The translations under genes and the position numbers were made by a program. This document shows, piece by piece, positions 27,201-36,200 of a DNA stretch of 64,000 nucleotides; the stretch's first letter is position 1; the number at the start of each line of letters is the position of its first letter. The stretch comes from Hyalella azteca (lineage: Eukaryota > Arthropoda > Malacostraca > Amphipoda > Hyalellidae). The notes beneath the pieces are model-generated. The model saw only the letters and a program-made list of their open reading frames with translations. It had not been told where the DNA came from and ran no database searches. The stretch is from the NCBI RefSeq assembly GCF_000764305.2, contig NW_025936130.1:226164-290163 (forward strand), written 5' to 3'.

Positions 27201-30200
27201 TCATAACCTAAATCCTCGTTGGCCGCCGCAAGTGACAGGCAAATGAAGCAGGATTGCAGCCAACAAATTGATGGACTTAGTTAGCGTCGCGCACGAAAAT
27301 AGAAAATACAAATCTACACGTTCAAATTTATGAAATTAAAAATTCCAAGAAGCGTTTTTAATTTGTCATTGAGAGAACGTGAACGAAACGCAACGTAGTC
27401 AAAATAGTTGAGAGCAAAAACGTATCATAAATCTGAACGTGGTAATACTAATCCGTTGTTTACTTTGATGTCGTGAGCTTGTCTAATAGACGTTAACTTT
27501 AATACTAATGCGGAAGTCAACTTACGTTCACATGAATTCGCCACGTGAATGAGACTCCCACTCCACCCACAAGTGAGAAATGCAAGGTATGATGAACACA
27601 AGAATTTTTCGTCTTTTAGCCATTAGACTTGTAAATGCAACTCATAAGGACTGCTCAAGGGCTAGGTTTAAGCGCAGGTAAAACTATCGACTTTGTAAGT
27701 TTATTCACGAGTGCTGATTATGGAAATTTCAGTAAAAGAAATAAAAATTTTCAGGAGCACACACTTGCATGATGCATATTCTTGATCCTCGTATTGTCGA
27801 AGATGCTCGTATATTAAAATTAGCTTGTAGAATCGACCTCACAACGCAAAATAACCATCATCCACTGTAAAAAAAATTACTGTACAACGTTGCAGGTCAT
27901 TGCTGTGGTGAAGTCATTTTTCAGCACGCAATTCAAGGCCACTTATGACAAATTCACTTCGTTGACTGTATGGAAAATAACCGTCAATTCAAGCAATATG
28001 GGGAAGGGGGCAAATGTTATCAACAGGAAACTAAACAGAAAATAAATTATTTTCAAGCGTGGCTAAAATCATTAGAAGTGAATCTTTAAATGAAGAAAAT
28101 TTTGAAGTTGGGTAACGTTTCGGTCAAGCTGGTCATTTCCTTCCCATGTGCCGTTACACATGTTCAATCCCAGGAAATATAGTGGCTGACCTTGCCCTTA
28201 TAATACGCAGGTATTTCCACCGACGAATGGTCTTCTACAAAGTGAATGCTGATCTCGTCTGAGGACAAGGTCATCAACGCTTAGAAAACTAGAACCAAAA
28301 GTTATTAAGTTGTCAAGAATTCTGGAAATTTTTTAAAAATAAACAATGCAAGCGTAGAATAAGCACGTCTCAACCATGAAGAATAATGAAATTCGAAGCG
28401 AATTAAATAAAACGCTTATGTCTTAGCTAGTTTTGCATTTTTTCAACAAATCAAATTTACTATTAATAGTTCTAACGTAGATTTATGAAGCATCCTTGCA
28501 AACCTAAATTAAGTAGACGCAATTTTTTCTCAACTGGAAGCTTTGGAAGTGCCGTCTTACGTGTAGGCTTCAAACAGTTTCTCCTCAGAGTTCTAGAGTA
28601 TTGAAGTTCAAGTTCGTGTAGGCTTCAAAGATTTCCGTAAGAACCACTTAACATCATTTTGGTAAGCGAGTGCCAAGACTTCATATTATACTACGAGGGT
28701 CATCTGCAGTTGCATGAAAATTGAGGTTCTGCACGTCGCTAGAGTACAAATCACATACGATAAATAAGGATCATGAAAAATTCATACATTTTTTTCATAA
28801 CCTCATTTTTCAGTCAGAAAGTACGAGTACCACGCTGATGGGTAAATAAATATTTGGTAAAATCCAGGCTTCTTGCATGTACTGAATTGAACTACAACCC
28901 TTATTACAAATAAATGTAACTTCATGGATATGTGCATTATATTTTTTCAAGACCATATCCTCGCTACCTGAGCTATAGTGCACCAATATACAAGACCTCG
29001 ATCTGAATACGCGGAGGACATTTTTCGATAAGTAGCGATACAGCCGATACTAAGAGGTGGAGATACCAAGAGGTATAGCGATGCTTTGCATGCATCAAGC
29101 AACATCAACAGTAAACTAACTGACTAATATCTACCTAAATTAATAGGTTCTAGAAAATTGATCTATGATAAACAGTTAGACGAACACATAGATGTTTAAA
29201 AAAAATCAATTCATAAAACTTGAAAGAACTGTGTTTTGTTTCAAAAAGATCAACGATTTTCACAAAAAAATGTGCCAAGTATTTAGAAGTTAAATCTACA
29301 CACGAATAATTCAAATTTATCAAGTACCTTGATGCGCCAGATGCAGCACAACGCAAATGTGAGGTTTACTGTGAAATAAAGTAAAAAAAAAATGTACTTG
29401 TAATTTGACCGCGAATAGGCTCCTATTAAGGCTCAGTAGCAAGCAAAAAACAGACGGAGGAAAACTCTTATTATAAGCCAAATAAATCATTTTAATAGTT
29501 CCTCTAGAAGATATGGTACAGGAAAAAAGTTTCCTTGACCACGACCGACTTTCTTATCAACATTTTTGCTTTCAAATGGCAGTGCACGGAAACGGTTGAC
29601 TCAACTCAGCGTGCAAAAGTTGTCATATGCAATATGTGTTATCACAGTTAAACCTTCTTCCTCATCAAGCGGTCAGTGACATGTCGTCGGCTAAGTCAAG
29701 AGAGTAGAAGGAGCCATCAATGAAAGAGTCTGTGGTAGACAAAATTAAAATTCGGATGAAGACAAGTCCAATCCTAATCTAAAATAAAGAAAATAGTTCA
29801 AAACGTTAGCTAGGCAGTCGAACGACGTTAGTGAAAAAGCATTGTGCCTTCAGCTTTATTTCAAAGAAGTACCTAACTGTGGCATTCCTGACAGACAAAT
29901 GATGCGCGCTTCCAGAAGATGTACGAGCCACCAGTTCTACGAATCCTGATGCTGGTATTTTACTACTAAGGAAGCAATCCAGGAAAGAGGAACCGCGATA
30001 AAAACGTTAAATAAAGGAGCATGCAAGCGTAACTAAGAAGTCTGCGAGCATCTGCGCAGGATGGATGCGGAGGATATTTTGAGCGTGGAAGTTGAATGGT
30101 CGAAATTCCAGTAGCCGGAGGCATGCGCAGCATGACTAATAGCTTGAACGAAACGATCGGCGGGGAAATTACGTCCAAGAGTCGCGTCGGCACAACTTGC

Positions 30201-33200
30201 CGTCGGCATTGTAGTCGTTACTGCCGAATTGCTGCATGCCGCTATAAAGATCTCACAATAGCGTAATTTTGAAGATCTAACGAGCCAACCTCAACGGTGC
30301 AGCAGATTCATCATCATCATCCTGCTGCAACCAAATGTAATCTCATTTGGGTAGCTTGACAAGTTCGTGGTAAAAGATAACAATTACGTCATCACTCATC
30401 AAAAGACCGCCATTATGATGTCCTTTCACTGGAGTAAAAAATTAGGAGATTCCCCCAGGCAAAAAAAATATTTACACAAGATTCAAAAAATATTTAGTAT
30501 GTACATTACTAATGGAAAACCCCGTCTTTAGATCCGTCAACACAGAAGTCTGCGAGTCATCATTCCGTGAGCGGGAGGGCGCTGCACTGACGGCGATCGA
30601 ACATTCGCAGGAGGTACAGTTGAGTATTTACGTCACCGACAGACGAGGTTACGTGGGCAGTCATAATAATACGGTTTCGAAGCAAAATCTGTGAATCCTA
30701 GAACCACATTATAAATCTGTTTAAAATTCACGCAAAATCTTAGTCTTTGCGAATGCTTAAATTCATTAATTAATGACCAAATTAAAGTAGTCTTGGCTGA
30801 TTTTTTCGACCCACAATAAGGTATGATACACCATGCTAATATGTTAATTAAAGATGGGGTCAAATCAAGTTTTTTGGCAACTGAAGAAGCCCATTAGCCG
30901 CAATTTCTATAGGTTAGAATTAGAGCGGGTCATGTATTCAAGTTCACGAAACCAAGGTGGGACTACTATTAATATCTAAATAATCAGACTTCTGTCCATT
31001 CTAGTGCAACGGCTGCAGTCATTCTATCTACAACGTGCAACAGGAATTTCCCTCAAAAGTCAGCTGAAACTTTTTAATTTGGGATGTTAATCTGTAGCGT
31101 TCTGAGTAAGCAGGAGCACGTGACTTCAGCTCGCTAGCGCCAGAAAAACTTGGTCGCCTCTGTACAAGACGGCGCGGTCAGACGGGAACGCTTTGCGTTA
31201 CCTGTCGCATAGGACAGGTATCACAGCTGCTTTGCGTTACCCGTCGCTGCTTTGCGTTACCCGTCGCTGCTTTGCGTTACCCGTCGCTGATTTGCGTTAC
31301 CTGTCGCATACTGCGTGCGACTTTCGTTCCCAGTTTTGTGAAATAATTGGGTAGCAGGAACTGTGTGGGTTCCAACGTCACGCAAGTAAATTTTTTTTTT
31401 CACATAAATCAAATGAAATTGGATTTATGTGAAACAAAGTGACCGAACTGCTAACATTAGTTCGGTCATTTTGTTTTGTCGAGGGGTCAAGATAAATGTG
31501 AATGTAAAGTAGCGCATTTTCATACAAAAGCAAAGGATTTGGTTTTTGGATTTTAAAAATCGTTAGTCAAGGTTAGTCACTTCTTGAGCACCTGTGACAA
31601 ATAGAGGAACCAAAATAGAATATCAAATGGAAAAGATGAATGCAATGCTACAATGCTAAAAGAGAAGCAGATACATGAAAGTAGTAACTTCGCTGTTGAA
31701 TAATGCGAGATCGCTGAGTTCGTGTCTGAATCTCATTAATTACTTCTCAATGACCAGCAGAGATCCCTCGGTTTCTCGAACAGTGGGAAGCTTTATGCAA
31801 CTGCTTTGTTGTATTAATATCTGAAATTTGAACGTGTTGGGTTTCAACTACAATCGCCCTTACAATGACAACAGTTAGCTCTTCCTGAACTAACAAAATC
31901 GGTAAGTAAAATAAGTATATCGTGGACATAAGGTGGTAAATTGGTCAACATAAGCCGAAGTTCAATAAAGCAAGAGGAAATTTCGTCACAACGCAACTGA
32001 CTCTTTTTAATCCGGAATTTTTGTAACGGCGGGAAGCTTAAATAATGGTCTCCGTATTGCATCACATTCTAACGCTGCGCTTTCCCGCACTGCAAGCGGC
32101 CACTACAGCGCGTGTTAGCTTGCAGTTTATCTATATAGCACTTTCATTAAATCCGATGGACATCAACCAAGTATGTGGCTCCGTATCCTGCTGCAATGAG
32201 GGAACAATTTACTGCCCTGTGTTACACGCACATTATAGCTAGAGGCGGCAGGGGCGTTGACATAGCCAAAGCGAGTTGACATAGCCAAAGTTAGCCTACT
32301 GTTTTGGGCTGGTATCCGGTACGAGTCCCAGAGGTCAACAGCCAATTGGAAATTGTGACTAGGATTCTCATAGCTGTCATATCTTATGACAAGCTACACA
32401 ACTCTGGTAATACTAACTATCATGTAGGCATGACATTTACATAATTGCCATCATGCTGTTTTTTCAACCCTGCAGAAATCGACTAAGCTAAGCGTACTCT
32501 ATTCTTGCATGCATGTGTCTATTGCAAAGTCTGTGGCTTCATAGAAATACAATTATCGATGACTGTTGAAAATTATTCTCTCCACAATTGTGTCAGAATT
32601 ACAGATCTCGATCAATATGAAAGTTATTCCAACAACTTGCCGTTGGAAGCTTTTGACATTGTTGGTCTTCTGTTTATAATAGAACGAATTTCCTACTAAG
32701 AAATCCGAGGCGAACTCAGGTCTTTTCCTTTCAAGACGCATTTAATAGCCATTTCACTACCGATTAGTAATATACACGCTGATTCTGGAAACTAATAACT
32801 TGAATTTAAACACATCATTGACGCATACGTACCAACACCATTTTAACCGAAATAAACCGGAAAGCCAGGCACTAGCAGATTCGATTGATTACGAGACCGC
32901 AAGAGCTCCAGGAGGAGGCACGGTTAAGGTTACACAACAGGCCTAACCCCCGGTTCCACCTTGAGAAAAACGTGCCACGTCACTCACGCAAACAAAGCTT
33001 AAGATTTGTCAATCATGACCAAAGATGATGACGGCGTTAGATCGATGTCTGCGCGAAGAAGTGATCATTAACGCAGAAAATATCGACGTGACATTGTGAA
33101 GTCCTTGCTTGTATCTCCGCACAAATACAATATTGTATGGAGTTTGAATTGCTGCTGTAAAAAATAGATAAATAAAACGTAAGCACAATAATGTATATCC

Positions 33201-36200
33201 AGAACGATTTCGGTAGGATAACCAGCCTTCATTTCAACTGACTTAAATTGCCACTTAACTAGTGAAACCGTGATCGCTATAACAAATCTAGTAACACTTT
33301 CACAAAAACTTATGGAATTTATTCATCCACTCCTAATTTGGGCGTTAGCTGATAAAAAGACATCTTTCATAGGGCAGATTTTTTTCTCGTAAGGAGACAA
33401 CTTTGAAACAAGATTGATTCGAAGTATTTAGTTTTAACAACGTTTATTCATCGTGATTTCCATGTCAGATCCCTGGTATCGACCGATATAAATCATCAGT
33501 AACATCTGTTGCAAAAATAAATAAGTCGTTTAATAATTATCAAAGGATACTCACCCAACATGAGGAAAGGCGCCGCCATGTTGATGCCGATGAAGGGCAC
33601 GCCGATATATATGAGAAGTCCGAAAGCCGCAGCGCACGAGAGTCCAGCGCAAAGGATGCCAGCGAGCCCAAGCAAAGTCTTGCTTCTGACGCAGTCGCCC
33701 ATCATGACTGTGAGGAGGCAAAAGACGAGTATGATGGCCACGGTGAGGCCGAAGTAAGGTATCACAGAATGGGTGTTGTTCTCCAGCTCGGTTTCCAGCG
33801 TGCGGGACGTAAAGAACGTAACTATAACGTTATCCATGTCCAAGTCCTTGAAATCAGCCAACAGCTGCTTCTCCCAAAGTGAACCCCTGCGACGAGAAGA
33901 AAAATAATGTTATCAGTTCGAAAGGTTGACATTCACAATATATATAACAAGAAAACATTTCTAATATACAAGTACAAATAAAAATTTACGCCGCGCCTAA
34001 TTCGTTACACTGCTACATGTCCTGCAGTTTTCTGATACGGTGTTTGCATACATAAGCTGCAAAGACTAGCAAAAAATCAGTTATATACAATTCAATAGAA
34101 TTTTGAAGAACGTGCTCTTGTTTCCTATATTTTCAGACTATCAACTTTTGTGCCATTTCAATTGTAGGTTAATAACGGCTTATTCCAAAAACTAGTCCAT
34201 GTACCGTTCAAAGGTATTGTAATATTAATGCTGGGACGATAAAAGTCTCCTTGTAAACAGATATTTTTAGAATATCGGTTAATGTTTAAAAAGACACAGC
34301 AAGAGCAAAGTTGGAGTGAAGAAAAGATGCACGTGCCGGTGAGGCAGCGTATTCCCGTCATGATAGATTTACTTTCGATCCACGATCCTCGACATTTCAA
34401 CGATTTTGAAGGATACTCACATCCTGTCCTGTCGAGAATCTTGCGTCCTGATCCAGTAATAGAGAGTGATGGCCTTCACGGACACAATCGTGCTCGAGTT
34501 CGACGTCTCGATGCCACCGAAGTGGAACGGAAAAACGTACGATTCGAAGGTCCTTGGGTTCAACATGAACGGATAGGTCAAGTTGAAGGTGTTGTTGTTT
34601 ATTTCGGGGATAAGTTCCCCGATGTCAAGAACCTGGTTTTCGAAACACTCCTCGCCCCAAATGGCGCAGAGATCTTTATACTGAAACTTTCGGCCTTCTT
34701 CGGCAATCGTGACGTTGTGAACCATTTGATCGACAGTCGATATGTCATTCCAGACTTCCTCTCTCAATAAAGATCCGTTGTCCTTAGCCACCATAATGAA
34801 GCGAGCGAAACGTCCGTTCCTGGTCACGCGAGCTGGATGAAAGTCCCATGTAAAGTTGACCTTAAAAAATTCCTCGACGACGGCACGTTCTTGCTTGGCG
34901 CGGCCATTGGTCGGAGCGAAAAGATACTCCGGGTCATCCTCGTACTGGATTCTCTGGAAGCCTGTGGCACAGATAGCAGTCAGCAGGATGGGGATGATAA
35001 TGTAGTAGCCAGTGTTAGTAGCGATGTTGGCACCTAATTTGTAGAAAGATCGGTTCAGGAACGAGTCGAATTTTTCCAGCCACCACCCCATTTTGCGTTT
35101 CACTGGCTGTGTTGTTTCAGACGACGACCTCCCGAAGGCAGCGCCGGTCTCTTCCCACCGCGGCTTCTCGTTAATCCTGCCAGAAGAAAAATTATTATCA
35201 GTAATGCAAAAACACTATAAATGAAGTTAAAAAAAAATACCCTAGTACTAGGGTATTTCACGAAGCCCCAATAAGTGATAAAAAAAATTATTTAAAAATT
35301 TTCGCCCATCTGCAGTTCATACGAGCGGAACAGAGCGGCATTTAGTTCATCAAACATTTTAGCAATGCCCGAAAGAAATTCAAACCGCTTCGCTCAAGAA
35401 CGACAACATAAGAAAAAATGAGATAGCTACGCAAAGGCATTTTTTCGTAATCACTGGACGAAGTTCAAGTCTTTCTAAAAAAAACTACCGATGTTCTGCC
35501 GAAATATTTGCGGTCCTGGCATTTTAAATAGGCAAAATCAGCGCCGGGGCACCGAAGAGCTGCGTCTCTTCTAAGATAACTGGAATTCAAGAAAATCACA
35601 TCGACGGCGTGTTACATTAAAAAAATTTGACACTTTGTATTTCTTCTGCGATTCAAACTAGCTCATGACACTAAAATAATCTTAGAAACTCTACAATAAA
35701 TCAAAAACGCGTCATTCATTCTCTAGTGCTACGACATGAATGCATGCATTGCTCTCAACAGCCGCGGCATAAAAACAAGTTCAGTTTTTAGTATATAACT
35801 AAGAACCTGTCAAGCATCATGACAACAGAATCTGTACGATTGAGCTCATAATCTGAGTAGACACGATCAACATCATGGTTAACAATCTACAGTTTTCAAC
35901 ATATGCGGTCAGTATTTTTGACCGTCTATTACCATTTGAAACTTTCATGGACAGGGGGAACAGATTTTTAAAAAGACACATTAAGGTTTTCATTTTTATG
36001 CATCCTCGTATATATCAAAGGCCATGAAGTCACCAACAAAGTGATGTAAGGGAACAAGGACACGCACTGTTGAGCCTCCATGGATCGATGAGCAGCAGCG
36101 CGGTCGAGCGGCGGACTACAGAGGTCTGTAGTCCGCCGCTCCGTCTTATAGCTCAAACCTGCAAGCTCTGTACCCAGGGCTGCAGTGTGTCCGTGACAAT

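Larger units (their letters stand above)
20093..33554. other. Gene B intron 3, 13.5 kb
   Basis: AT-rich with no additional Patched-type exon that I could recognise on either strand and no other gene. It holds the 20-bp minisatellite at 31228-31307 and adjacent hairpins at 31398-31476. Short open frames are scattered and lack splice or homology support. Confidence 0.7.

Noticed and set aside
34282..34770. 162-codon plus-strand open frame
   Set aside because: It is antisense to gene B exon 2, which has clear family homology, splice sites and phase agreement; the frame is a shadow.
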